64,000 bases of DNA, taken from NCBI GenBank assembly GCA_950295325.1, contig OX485804.1:31684001-31748000 (forward strand), read 5' to 3'. The DNA comes from Polytrichum commune. Taxonomy: Eukaryota > Streptophyta > Polytrichopsida > Polytrichales > Polytrichaceae. Below, in pieces: positions 1-11,856 of the stretch; the first letter of the stretch is position 1; every line of letters starts with the position of its first letter. The position numbers and the translations under genes are program-made. Under the pieces are notes generated by a model that saw nothing but the letters and a program-made list of their open reading frames with translations, did not search any database and was not told the origin of the DNA.

Positions 1-345
1 TTAAATTGATGTTTTTCTGCAATTTTTTGTAATGTTGCCCTCAAGTTTATGATGAATTCAAGGAATATGAAAAAAATTCAACTTCAAAATATTTAAGGTC
101 ATGAAATCTACATCCGAACCAAATTTAGCCATTAATTTTTAGGATAAGTTTTGAGATATCATCTTAATATTCTATATTTTAGTAACTAACACAACAATAG
201 AGGTCACCATGGAATAGAATTCAGTTTAAACAACACTTTGCAACTACTTTTAAGCGTTTGACCAAAAACATGATGGTTTCAATACACTGGAACATTTTTT
301 CCGTATGCTTGACCGTGCTTGCTCCCTTGTTGGTGGAAGTTTGAT
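1..345 (+). repeat. Dispersed repeat family R1, copy 1
   Basis: About 320 bp that recurs in the same orientation near 5925-6225 and 8898-9215. The copies share the order: a poly-T stretch, 'caaggaa(t/c)atga', 'ctcatctt', 'taacacaacaata', 'ttgaccaaaaa'. The copies are well diverged, so the family is old. No coding potential and no clear terminal repeats. The window starts inside this copy. Confidence 0.6.
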
Positions 346-3300
346 GATCATAGTCTACGTGTCCATTTAATTCAAACCTTTCCCAAAGGTTTCGTATTTT
401 TATCTTTATTTAGAAGAAATATCAGTGGGAGGGCAACCACATTTTGACAACAAGGCAAATTAACTCTTTCACATGTTGAGCCCTCTACTTAAAATGGATC
501 TGCTTGGCTAGCACAATGTTGGTTGCGTGTCCAAAGTTTGTTAGCGTCAACGGAACACCAAGATCCACTCTCACCTTTATCTTTGTTATTAGAAGAATTC
601 CTTTGGAGAATAACTGGGAACAATCATTCACCATGCACCAATATGCTAGTATGGTCTCAAAACATCAATGTATTGTAATACAATTGGAACATTGGCATGA
701 TTACAATTATTGTGCTTGATAACTTTTGTGTATAAGGTATGCATGGTAAATGTCATGTGCACTCACCAAGGTGGGTTGCATGGCCATGCGTTGACATGGT
801 TAAATAGTTGTCACATTGAAGACAACCATGATGTAAATCATCACATTACCCCCCTCCACTTTCACTTGGAAACATACTTTAATTTTTTCAAGATTGCTAG
901 AATCGGTGGCCAACAAAATTCTAGGGAGAAATTGAAGTTTAAGGAAAGGGTGTTATTTTGCCTCTATTTTGGATTCAAAAAATAACTTTCATTTTAACGA
1001 GAAACAAAATATTCATTTGCATATTAAACATCTTGATGTTCAATAAATGCAATCATGTAGCATCCAAAGTGGTAAATGCAAATCCTACATGCACCTTTGA
1101 GAACATGACAAATCACTCTCTCATATGTCCCCCCCCCCCCTTTGGCCAAAGTTCACTGACATCGGCACGTGGAATTCCACCTTCAGGGCACACGTACATG
1201 TGCATACCACATCAACATAAACTACTATATGACAAAAATTTGAACCCCCCCTTCCACATAAGAGTGTGTGTTGAATTTCCTTGAAAAACAAGAATTGGTG
1301 GCCAACATGATTGCAAGGGAAGATTGAAGTTTGAAAAGCGGGACTTGATTGACTCTTCTCCAAAATTAGAATTTCATTTTCATTTGAGCGAAAACATATT
1401 GATTTGCATAAACTATTTCCTATAAGCCTTGCCCAAATTGTTTAGATTTCTTAGATTTCTATTCTTTTTGTAGAATTTCATGATGCGAATTTTAACAAAT
1501 CCAATCATGCAAGATTCAAAATGGGTAAATACGATGACAACCACAATCCGACTTGCATTTTGGACAATGAGTAAAGCTAATTGTGACTGGTGACCAATAA
1601 CATGAGATGTAAGTTTCCATTTAAAGAATATATTCCATAAATTTCAAATAATCTAAATATAAATGGAATGCAAGGGGACATTTGAAATTCAAAAATTAAG
1701 CCCTATTACCATGGAGTTCATGCTCTACATCTTGTCAAGGGGTCTATTAATATGTAATCAACTTAGTATTTGTAGATTTAGGAATAAAGCCTTAATATAT
1801 TATTGTAACTTGTTAGTGAATGGGCTCAAAATACCTACAATTACCTACATATATTGAAAGTTCATAAATTTTATATCAAAAATGTACTAACATTATATCT
1901 TGATTAACTATTATTTATTATTAGTGCTCAACAATAAGTGCAACCCTACATGATTTGGGTTCGATGGGCATGACCTTGCATACATGAAGGTGTCCGCCAT
2001 CATTTAGTCCACCTTGCATATAGATACATGAATACATGATACACATATGTTTGTAGTATAACTATTGGCATTTCTTCCCCACCGTGGCATACAGTGTAAG
2101 TGGTCTACTCTCTCATGCATTCCTATGCTTTGTAACATGTGCATTTGGATTGTGCCAAGTTTTTGGAGTTGGAAACCAACATCTTTTATATTGAATATCT
2201 AATCCCAAGGCTCGTTTATAAATTAAATATCTCACCCTCCATTCATTTTCACTTTCAAATTTGAGAAAGGTTTTAAATATTTTTTTTGTCATTGATATGA
2301 TGTAGCTCATGAGAATTTGACCATGCAACATGCGTCATTAAAGCTAGGGAAATGATTAAATCTATATTTACCAATTAAAAATATTTTGAGTCATGATGTA
2401 AGCACAAATACTATCAATTATTTTAAACCTTTGGGATTGTGATTTGTACGTCTACCTCTCCTTTAAGATTCTCAATAGCCATTATTTGTAGACAACAACA
2501 AATTAAAGTAAACAATAATTCCCCCTTACATATGTTATGAACATCAATGCATCTAAAAATCCCCTTTTATATACTCATGTTATTTAGTTTGTGGTGTCAA
2601 AGAACATACTTACCTCTCCAAAATAAAATTAAATCATAGCACCCTTCTAATTTGAAGAGAACATCTAATTCTTGCAAGGTTTTTGTCTTGGGGGTGGACT
2701 TTCCATCCCACACACAAACTAACGTGAGTGTAGGAAGGGGTATTATTTGAGGCATTAGTGTTCATAGTATATATAGGGAGAGGCATTAATTTTTTGTAGT
2801 GCGTACATTCTAAAAGGCTATTAAGAATTTCAAACCGAAGGTAGATGTACAAAAGGGGTGTAGAGAAGAGTTGACAATAGATGTGCTAGGTTTCATTCAA
2901 TTTACCTTAGTTCATTTAAATAACGGTGTTTTAGGGTTACATTATCATGAGTCATATCCTATGGATGAAAAAATGTTCAATATCTTTCTCATTGGAAAGT
3001 GAAATTGGTTTGCTCGGGGCGATCACACCTCCTTACATTTCATAACCACGTGAGTAAAAAGTTTGCTACCCTATATTATATGCCATAGATAATTTTTAAA
3101 AATATGATAATTTTTTCTACATATACATGACCATTGATGATATATATTTTTAGTCATCTTTATTTTTTAGTAATTGTTTTAGTTCAATTTTGCATCATTC
3201 TAGTTAGAAACAATATTTTTATATATTAAGAAATCATCAAACTTGGTTATAATTTTTTACTATGTAACATATATTGTGTATATCTACTCATGAAAAAAAT

Positions 3301-3634
3301 TTGATAAAATTTTGACCCACTTTGGTGATGCTTTATGTAGAACGTAGTTTTTTTTTTAAAACATTTATCACACAAGGTGTTCAACTTGACAATGGAGTGC
3401 ACCCCCCATGGTGGATTATATATATGTAATAAAAAGCCCATATATTTCATGATTTATATTTTTGTGTATGTAGTGCAGGAAATTACCACACTAAAATGAA
3501 AAGCTCAATATACACGAGTTTATTTTCTAGTTGACTGTTAGTACGTATGCACTTGTTTTTTTTTTATCTATAAATGTTTTGTGTATATAGGGGATTTTAT
3601 TTTATAGTCTCCCATGCATGTCATTTACATTTCA
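346..3634. other. AT-rich intergenic DNA with decayed repeats, no gene
   Basis: I see no gene here; open frames are short and show no domain. About 850-1110 and 1250-1600 look like a diverged local duplication (shared 'ggtggccaaca', 'attgaagttt', 'tttgcata', 'caatcatg'). A second repeat family lies at about 2735-2845 and recurs inverted near 4880-5010 and in the same orientation near 6640-6715. A poly-C run lies near 1130. Confidence 0.6.
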
Positions 3635-4130
3635 CACGTAGATCACTCTAAGGCATTTTTGTGCACCACGTGCGGCTAGAGGTTTTTTGTTTTGGGGCTA
3701 TTTACCTTCAAGGGCTGAATTAAAGCCTCCCTATAATTACTTAAATTTCAAAAATGGCCCAATTGTTTGCACCCTTCCATTACTTATATTGTCCAAGTCA
3801 CTGCAATTTTTTGTACTCTATATTCCTTTTAAGCCATTTTTGGACAGACGGAAATCCCAATTATCATCCATCCCCGTGAGTCCTAAACCCATTTACATAC
3901 CATACTAAACATACCTTCTAGGATCCTTATCTTCAGCCCCTATATTAATTTTACAAAAAAATAATGGCCCACGTTTTATGTCCATCTAACTTACTTATAA
4001 TGGGATTGTCTACATTTAATGGCCCCTTTATTATTTGGAATTCCTTTATAATTTTTATTTCAAATGATTTTAATCCTCTCTATATTATGCCGCACGTCGT
4101 TTTTAAAATGCACTAAGTGATCTACCCGTG
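3635..4130 (-). mobile_element. Non-autonomous TIR element, family H8, copy 1
   Basis: A 496-bp copy, in opposite orientation, of the element at 44953-45545. The termini are inverted repeats around 'gtagatcact' at the left and 'agtgatctacccgtg' at the right, followed internally by 'gcacgtgcgg' and its complement. The left terminus is slightly decayed and no target duplication is left. It lacks an internal duplication of about 57 bp present in the other copy. No transposase; the superfamily is discussed under copy 2. Confidence 0.75.
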
Positions 4131-5924
4131 GTTAATGCAATAGTGCTACTTCATCGCATTCAAGAGAGACTCTGCCATATTCAATGTCATCTTGGCACTA
4201 TCATACAATATTCTATCCTCACCTTATAGTGTTGCCTAAATTCTGAAGATAATCTCCATCGATGATGATGAGGAACTTATTTGAAAAACAATTCATGACA
4301 TCCTGATGGAATACATAAGTTTGCCATTTGTTCCATGTTTGTTCAATAATGAAATCATTCAACATGTTATTATCCAATAATGAATGTTGGTCATTTGAAT
4401 TCTATCTTTATAAAAATGGACAATGTGATGTCCCCTCCTCCCATTTGCATAATTATCCCATTACATGCAAAGGTAGTCACAAAGGTTGTGGATCCAACCT
4501 CAAAACCATCACATTATAGTAGGTTGTCGGGGGGGGGGGGGGATGTGGACTCTTCTATAGAAACCTAAATGACGTCCATAGGTGATGAGTATGAAATAAA
4601 ACTCCCTATATGCAAGAATAATAAAGAGGAAACTAAATGAATACATACTAATGGTAGGCTAGAAAATGGACTTATGTATTTATATTAAGTTGCTAATTCA
4701 TGTGATAAATGCCTCCACTACATACACAAAATATTAATCATGAAATACATAGGCCTTTATTCATATACAAGTTATTGGGGACTATAATCATATGACAATA
4801 ATGGATGAAAACATAAATTAAATGACATGAGCACATTTACTATAAGTTTTTCCCTGATCCTTAAGGCTTAGGGGCCCCTTTTGTACATCTACCTTTACTT
4901 CAAAAATCTTAATAGCTTTTAAAATGAACGCACTATAGAATAACAATACCTCTCCTTTATGTATACTATGTACACTAATGCCTCGAATAGTACCCCTTTT
5001 TGCACTCACGCTAGGGGCGAACACTGGCAGAAATGTAGAAAACCATGTGCGAGAAAATGTAGGGTGGATTTTATTCAAGACATACAATTATTACATTTTT
5101 CTTAGATATACAGTAACGTCCTCTAAATGTGAGTTTGAGAATTATATATAATGTACAATGTGGTTTAAGTTGTGGTATTTCATAATTTAAATGTAAAGTA
5201 GCATAAATGATATTAAGTTTAGATTTTTTCAATTTATAGGTACAACATATAGCATCTGCCATTAGTGGCAGTGGATGAGAAATAGGCAAAATATATGTGG
5301 ATATGTGGATGGATTTGTTGAAATAATTGCCTTTGGATGAAAAGTATTATCATCCGATGATGGAAGGGTTGGCTGGTTTATTTAGGGTTTCCTGGGGGGT
5401 TCGAGAACCATATGCAATAAGCTAAAGTTTATAGTATGATGGTTATATGTGTATAATGTGCAGAGTAATATTTGCGCAATGTAATGTATGCATAGTGTAT
5501 TGCATGCGTAATGTATCTGCAGATTGTTCACACAAAATTTCTATTACTTATAAATAAGATAGGGTGGTTATAATTATGCGACTCTAAAATCTATATATAA
5601 CGATAGGGTGTTAGAAAATAACATCTAGTATAAATTTAGCTACTTATAAGGTAGAAAATATTCAATAAGGAAGGTAAATACCCCCCATTAAAATAAGGGG
5701 TTCTCACACGTGTATACTTAAATCAAGTGTAGGTGCAACCTCCGTGCACTCACATTAGTTTGTATGTGGTATGAAGAATCCAATCCTTGGGATCATTGCA
5801 TTTAACTTTTGAATCTTGCACAAGTGGATTTATATCTTAAAATACGATTGTAATTCTTAAAAATGTGAAATGCAAAAGCTCAATATTAAAATGGACTAGA
5901 CAATTTTCAATGTTAAATATGATC
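4131..5924. other. Intergenic DNA without recognisable gene
   Basis: AT-rich DNA with short non-conserved open frames only. A run of about 14 G lies near 4530. An inverted copy of the repeat at 2735-2845 lies at about 4880-5010. Confidence 0.55.
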
Positions 5925-6225
5925 AGTTACATCAAAATGATGATTTTTTTTTCTCTCTTTTTCTTATGACACCCTCAAGTATGAATTCGAGGAATATGGA
6001 AAAAAACTCCAAGTTCAAAATAATCAAAGTAAATTAAGTCCAAAATCAAATTTAGCTATTTCTTTTTTAGCATTATTTTTATTTTTGATTTCTTAAAAAA
6101 ACATTTTAATACTCTATATTTGAGTACTGGACACAAAAATAGAGGGCATCATGGAATAAATCCAATATAAGCAACATTTTGGTATTGCTTTTAGGAGTTT
6201 GACTAGAAAGTTTAGGGTTACAGTA
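5925..6225 (+). repeat. Dispersed repeat family R1, copy 2
   Basis: Second diverged copy of the repeat at 1-345, same orientation. It ends just before a G-run near 6234. No coding content. Confidence 0.55.
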
Positions 6226-7635
6226 TACACCTTGGGGGGGGGGGGCAGCATGAACTCTTTATACCATTTGTGAACTAACATGAGTGTAAGGTCCGCTTTA
6301 CACGAGGAGTCAACATTCAAGGCCAATTTGGGGCTTTGGCATGTGTAAAACCTTGAATGTGATTGATCTAATCCACTAATCAACTTTACATAATGGAGTA
6401 AAGGCCATTCCATGAAATTCATTATTCTATAAGGTGAAATTGTATTTTATTGCATCAAAGACAAAATCTAAGATGGCCCAAAGGAAAGGAATTCGGTTGG
6501 ACCAAAATGGAAACCCAATTTGCTTCCTTGGGGTTGTGTCATAGCTTCCTCCCTTCTTGGACCAAGTCAACATTTCGTGTGAATTTGTCTCAAACTTGAA
6601 GCCCATGACCCCTCATGTAAAGTGAACCTAAGTAGGGGTAGTATTTGAGGCATTAATGTACATAACATACATAGGGAGATAATTGTGTTTCCTTAATGCG
6701 TGCATTTAAATTGAAAAGCTTTAAATAAACACATAAGTCCACTTACTAACATGTTGTTAGTACTATACAGTTTTGTCCTCTACAAAATTCTCATATATAC
6801 CAACTCACACACTTCATTTAAGCTTCTCATATAAGGAATCCACCTCTTCCCCCCTGGTTAGTATATTGGAGCACATTTTTTTACCCATTTTACCATGCTT
6901 GCACCCAACCTCCACTCTAAACCGTGAAGCTCATACTATATAAAGCTACAAAATATTTTTACCCAATTGATATAGGTAGTTAGTATACACACCACAAAAT
7001 ATGATATAACTTAGTTGATATAAAGTGATAATGTCAGTATAAAGTTATAGCAATATGTAACTCCAAATGATAACCTACACTAATTAGACAAAACAATGTA
7101 GCTTGGCCCATTGACCCTAGTATGACAAGTTAGAAAACTACTTTTAATAACTCGACCCCACTCTTAGACTAGCATGCAATTTGAGCCTTGATGGGCTTAG
7201 GTCACTTTATACATAAGCATCCAACCTCATTTTTAGTCAACACACTCTAGGTTTGACTCAGAGAGTTTATGAATCAATTAACTTGTACATTTTTCTATCT
7301 AATTTTATTTCATGGTTGAAAGGACATTGTTCTATTGGCATCACTCTTCTTTTGTGTTACTAGTGGATGTTGAACCAGGAGGATAATGGTATAACCTTAC
7401 TTCAAATTCCACAAGCCCGGTAGGGCATACTATTCAATGTACACTAACTCTCAAAATAAACTCAATGACTCACAACATTCAATTTCATACACAATGTTAA
7501 GCAAACAAAAAAAGAACATGTAAACTTTCACTTATGTAAGTTAATAGTCATAGTCTTGATGATCATTTCCAAAGTCTCATGTTTATTATAAAACTTTAGA
7601 TGAAGAAACAATGGTTTGAAGGGAACTATATACAT
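6226..7635. other. Intergenic DNA without recognisable gene
   Basis: No gene seen. A third copy of the 2735-2845 repeat lies at about 6640-6715. The stretch around 7020-7100 resembles the terminal repeats of the small element at 11158-11364. Confidence 0.5.
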
Positions 7636-7975
7636 TAGAGTTATCTTTTAACTCAACTGGAGTTTTAGTAGGGAGTTGGTTGTTTCGCATGCATAACTTT
7701 CCATGTTCGGTAAGTTGTGGGTGCATGCTTGGAGTCAATGCGGAGGTTTGAACGAAGGACCTTTCATATTAGTTCATTGGGTACCAAACTCATTTTGGCA
7801 TGCCAAGAGACGCCAAAATGAGTTTGGTACCCAATGAACTAATATGGAAGGTCCTTCGTTCAAACCTCCACATTGACTCCAAGCATGCACCCACAACTTA
7901 CCGAACATGGAAAGTTATGCATGCGAAACAACCAACTCCCTACTAAAACTCCAGTTGAGTTAAAGGATAACTCTA
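7636..7975. repeat. Long near-perfect inverted repeat (two 164-bp arms, 12-nt loop)
   Basis: Arms 7636-7799 and 7812-7975 are reverse complements with about three or four mismatches by eye (near 98% identity). They are separated by a 12-nt spacer (atgccaagagac). Transcribed from either strand, this would form a 164-bp hairpin. The left arm carries, at 7649-7660, a match to a pol III A box with one mismatch (taactcaactgg) and, at 7745-7755, a weaker B-box match (ggtttgaacga). The arms may therefore be two head-to-head copies of a tRNA-derived SINE-like sequence; that is inference. No open reading frame. The C-terminal end of a dead Tc1/mariner transposase starts 35 bp to the right. Confidence 0.9.
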
Positions 7976-8010
7976 TTGACTTAGTTTTGTAGCCTACGTC
8001 TACCTATGGA

Positions 8011-8700
8011 TCAATAATTTGTTCACCCTCCTTTCGAAGCTAAAACAACTTGGATATAATTGGGGATGCTATGATAAAACTTTTGACATTGCTCATGAGT
8101 GATGAAATGAAAAGAAGCTTGCACACACTCCCATAATTGAAGCATTCCTTTGGTTGTAGTTGGATGCTCATTCAATTTTCATTTCACAAGCGCCCACACA
8201 TGCTCCATTGGATTTAGGTCAGGTGATTGGGGAGGCCAAGTAAGTACATCAAAATTTTGCATTGACAACCACTACTCAATTAATTCTGCAATATGTTTAG
8301 GATCATTATCATGTTGAATATATGACACGAGAAGAGTCGAAATGGTGTCATTCAATTGTATTCATGACCCCATCTTAAAGAATGTTAAAATACAAAGCTT
8401 GTGTCATCTTCCCCTCTATCTTGCACATGTAACCCATGCCACAAGAAATCCACAACCCCACACAAAATTGCACCACCTCCATGTCTGATTGTTTGACTCA
8501 CATGACGAGCTTGTAATTAAGATTCTCCATACCTCACCCAACACGAAATGCAACCATCAGACTAAAATCATTTGATCTTAGTCTCATCACTAAAAATCAC
8601 CCTATACCAATCATGGATAGTCCAAGAGCGCAAGGACAATCAAGTATACAACTCCATTACCTTGCATAGGCTTAAGTTAAAGTGATTCAAAAATATATAC
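8011..8700 (-). pseudogene. Tc1/mariner-family transposase pseudogene
   Basis: Reading the - strand from about 8700 down, decayed frames give the order typical of Tc1/mariner DDE transposases. First comes a block with WYRVIFSDETK (first catalytic D), then RHGGGAI followed by a VWG-like region, then QHDNDPKH (second catalytic D), then WPPQSPDLNPMEHVWALVK (third catalytic position region), and finally a C-terminal tail ending in ASKGG, stop, TNY. Several in-frame stops (after HIAELIE, after ALVK, in the tail) and frame changes make it non-functional. The N-terminal helix-turn-helix part is not recognisable. These enzymes cut and paste at TA dinucleotides. It belongs to a different branch from the pogo-like remnant at 36.9 kb. 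Confidence 0.85.
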
Positions 8701-8897
8701 CAACTTTGTACCTTTTGAAGGAAAGAAACCATAAACATCTGAAAAACGCATTGATCTACAAAGCCAAACAATTTTTTTTTGACACAAATAATTTCACGAA
8801 AAGTCTACATATTTTAGAAGATAATGCAAGAAGTGTGCAAGTAGAAATGTTGAACACGTAATTGTTTAAATTTTGTTTAATACATGATAAAATTACA

Positions 8898-9215
8898 TTA
8901 AATTGATGTTATCTACAAATTTTTTGTAATGGTTCCCTTAGATTATTAAAAAAATCAAGGAACATGAAAGAAAGTCCAACCTCAAAATATTTAAGGTGCC
9001 ATTACCTTTTGAGGATCACTTTTAATGATAAGTTTTGAAGATCTCATCTTGGTATTTTATATTTGAGTACCTAACACAACAATAAAGGGCGTCATGAGAA
9101 AAAACTAATTTAAACAACATTTTGCTACTACTTTTAGGTATTTGACCAAAAAAATGATGGATTTAGTATACCAAAGCATTTCTTCCATATACTTGCTCCC
9201 AACTCTCTTATTTAT
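8898..9215 (+). repeat. Dispersed repeat family R1, copy 3
   Basis: Third copy of the repeat at 1-345 and the one most similar to it, e.g. 'taacacaacaata', 'ttgaccaaaaaaatgatgg' and 'cttgctccc' in the same order. No coding content. Confidence 0.6.
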
Positions 9216-9325
9216 TAGTTATAGATACCTCAACCTTAACAAAGTGACCATGTGAATGATTTGTGTGTTACATAATCCACACCTGCATCCAAAGCATACG
9301 CAAATGCCCATGCCCAAAACTCTTA

Positions 9326-10686
9326 GGTCCGGTTCATACGGGGTCCCAAGTCCCAAGTCACTTGAGGTCAAACTGTGCAATCTCAAATTGTTGAGAGCAT
9401 GGAAGTTGGGACTAACCACTTCACAGGGAGTCTCAAGTCCTCAATCCCAAGTATGACATGAGTACCTACATGATAACACTTTTTGGAGGTGAGGCTTAGG
9501 ACTTGTATTGAGAATTAGGTCAAGCAAAAAGCTAGACCCAACCCTCAATACAAATCCCACAAATATTTTTATGATGTTCTTAAGGCTCAAAAGTTGCTCG
9601 TGGAGTTCACTAGACATGTATATATGTATACACGTGCGTGACAAGGGTATTTATTCAAGGGGTATTTAATTATCCATCCTTAATTTTTTGTACCGTATTA
9701 TTATATAATTATATAATTTCTTGTTTTTTAAATGACCCTATAATTACTTTTAAATTTGATGAAGCTCTAATTTTAAGCTAGGTATGTTCATTATAATTAT
9801 TTGATTTTGCTCCAAAGGGTTTAAGAGCATTCAAAGTACTAAGTCACCAAAATCCAAGGCACAACAAGGTTTTATATTAAGAGTGTTCATAAACAGTTTC
9901 AAACAACAAAATCAGCCCATGTTCCTCAATCAAGTTACATGCACAATTAAAAACAATGGTACTGAATGTCAAAAAAAAAAACAATTAAAACACCAACAAC
10001 AAACGGATGGCAACCGACGGTCTGGACTCAAGACTTGGGAGTGAAATGGGACTTACATGCAAGCACGAGTTCCAAAGCTGGATTTGTGTGGTCGTTACAA
10101 AGATTCGACCTCCACTCAAAGTAGAGAGAGAGAATGACCTGCACATGCCGCCTGCAAACCCCACCTCTCAGAAAGTCAACATCGTCGAAGAAAAAACTCT
10201 CGCCAACACTAAACCGCAAACCCCACCTCTCAGAACGGTGAAAAAAAACTCTCAAAACCTAATCCTCCAGCAATGTTCTCCCCCAAATTTTCCTAAACCC
10301 TAATCCGTCAGCCGCCCTCATCAATCTTTCATCCCATTTTTTCAATTGAATCGATGTAGTTTTTCATCCAAAATCTTCCCACCTCTGAACACAAAGGACA
10401 CCCTATTTCAAAAAAACCTAGGATCCTTAAATCCTACGGTATATTTTTACAAATATTTTAAAAATATGCGTTATTTGTATCAAGCCTATATTATTTAAAA
10501 TAAATTTTTATCATACATACTCACCTATATTACTTCTAAGAAAATTCTAAGTTTTTCCTTTTGTGAATATAAATTACCCTATATTTTCCCACACGTTGTT
10601 TTCTAATATTATCGCAGTGAACTCCCCGAGAAAAGTTGGGACTTGCTAACATGAGTGGGACTTGGGACCCCATGTGAACATGCCCC
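9326..10686. mobile_element. Candidate 1.36-kb non-autonomous TIR element
   Basis: The left end (from 9326) and the reverse complement of the right end (to 10686) share roughly 35 bp of imperfect inverted repeat built on ggggtcccaagtccca. The termini begin GG(T/G)(C/G)C, like Tourist/Harbinger ends. The left flank is TTA but the right flank is AAT, so no clean target duplication. No transposase domain is seen inside; the short frames there are not convincing. Confidence 0.5.
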
Positions 10687-10781
10687 AATCTTCCCACCCT
10701 CAACCATAAACGTTTATATCTCCAACGATGTGCACATTACTCATTGTACACCAAAGATAGATTTAAGAAAATGTTTCCTTA

Positions 10782-11005
10782 CATAAACCTTAACATTATT
10801 CAGATCCATAAACAATGTTATGTGGGATTGAAAGCGACTTATGTGGTAGCACAAACCAACTTAAACTACATCACTTGAGACCTTATGCTGAGACCTTATG
10901 ATATTGAAATATTCCATAGAATATTCCAATATGAGAACATTCTGTGGAATATTGTCAGTCCCACATAACATTGTTATGGATCTGGATAATGTTATGCAAG
11001 TGTTG
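10782..11005. repeat. Palindromic element, arms of about 49 bp
   Basis: About 10782-10830 and 10956-11005 are imperfect inverted repeats sharing 'cagatccata' and 'aatgttatgtggga'. The spacer contains a second palindrome built on 'aatattcca' near 10900-10955. It looks like a small foldback or MITE-type element; target duplication not resolved. Confidence 0.65.
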
Positions 11006-11157
11006 TAATATATCATTGGAATCCATAGGAGTGCATGGCAAATTATTATATATCATCTCCCGTTAGAAGGATGAAGTCTAGATCCCACATGCTCAATTAA
11101 ATGTCTAAAGTTATTTAGAACCCCTAGGCCCCACCAATAGTGGGAAGACTACACCAT

Positions 11158-11364
11158 TTATGGTGTTAAGTGTCACTTATTATTTGGAGTTGCATTGTGC
11201 TATAACTTTCTAATATAGATCTCAGTTGTTATCAACAAAGATCAAATTGGCTGTTTGAACACTCTAGAACATTAACATCTTTACTTGGTAAAAAGTTACA
11301 TTAACAATAAATTGCTACAACAATGCGTAACTCCGAATAGTAAGTGACACTAGATACCATTAGT
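11158..11364. mobile_element. Candidate MITE of about 207 bp
   Basis: The ends are imperfect inverted repeats of about 40 bp sharing 'agtgtcactta', 'ggagtt' and 'attgt'. A related single end lies near 7020-7100, which suggests a family. No coding content. Confidence 0.5.
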
Positions 11365-11398
11365 GGTTCAGCATGGTCAGAGGAATCAAGCTTGAATA

Positions 11399-11854
11399 CA
11401 GTCTACCCTCTATAAATGTTAACCCTCGGGAGTGGATCAAAGTTAACATTTATAGAGGTGTTAACAATTAACAATTATAAAATTACTTTTTTGAGCAATA
11501 TACAAATCTTAACATTTATAAATATAAGTAATTGTGAAGAGTCCTTGTGAGAGAATACCATTCATAAAATTGCAAACCCAATCAAAACTTTATTCAATAT
11601 CAAGTTTACAAATCACGGGTGAAGTATGAATCAATGGTTCTTTGGTGAGGGTTCATGTAGTTTTTATCATCCATATTATGGTTGTATTTCATTCGTTAAC
11701 ATTTATAGAGTCAAATTTACAAAGAAGGGAGTACCATTTTGTTAATAGTTAACACGTTTAACATTTATAGTGTGCAATATGTGGGGAGTAGAAGAAAGTT
11801 AACATTTAGAGAGGGTTAACACTTATAGGTGTAACATTTATAGAGGGTGGACTG
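11399..11854. mobile_element. Non-autonomous pogo-like (Tc1/mariner) element
   Basis: 456-bp element bounded by TA on both sides (11397-11398 and 11855-11856). Its terminal inverted repeats begin CAGTCTACCCTCTATAAATG at the left and CAGTCCACCCTCTATAAATG (reverse complement) at the right. A CAGT start followed by 'CCTCTATAAAT' and a TA target duplication is the pattern of plant pogo-like families such as Lemi1/Emigrant. The TIR motif 'gttaacatttatagag' recurs several times inside in both orientations. No transposase. Confidence 0.85.
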
Positions 11855-11856
11855 TA

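Noticed and set aside
504-1363. Several overlapping open frames of 70-110 codons
   Set aside because: Low-complexity, AT-rich, overlapping on both strands, with no domain or splice logic; the region also shows a decayed duplication.
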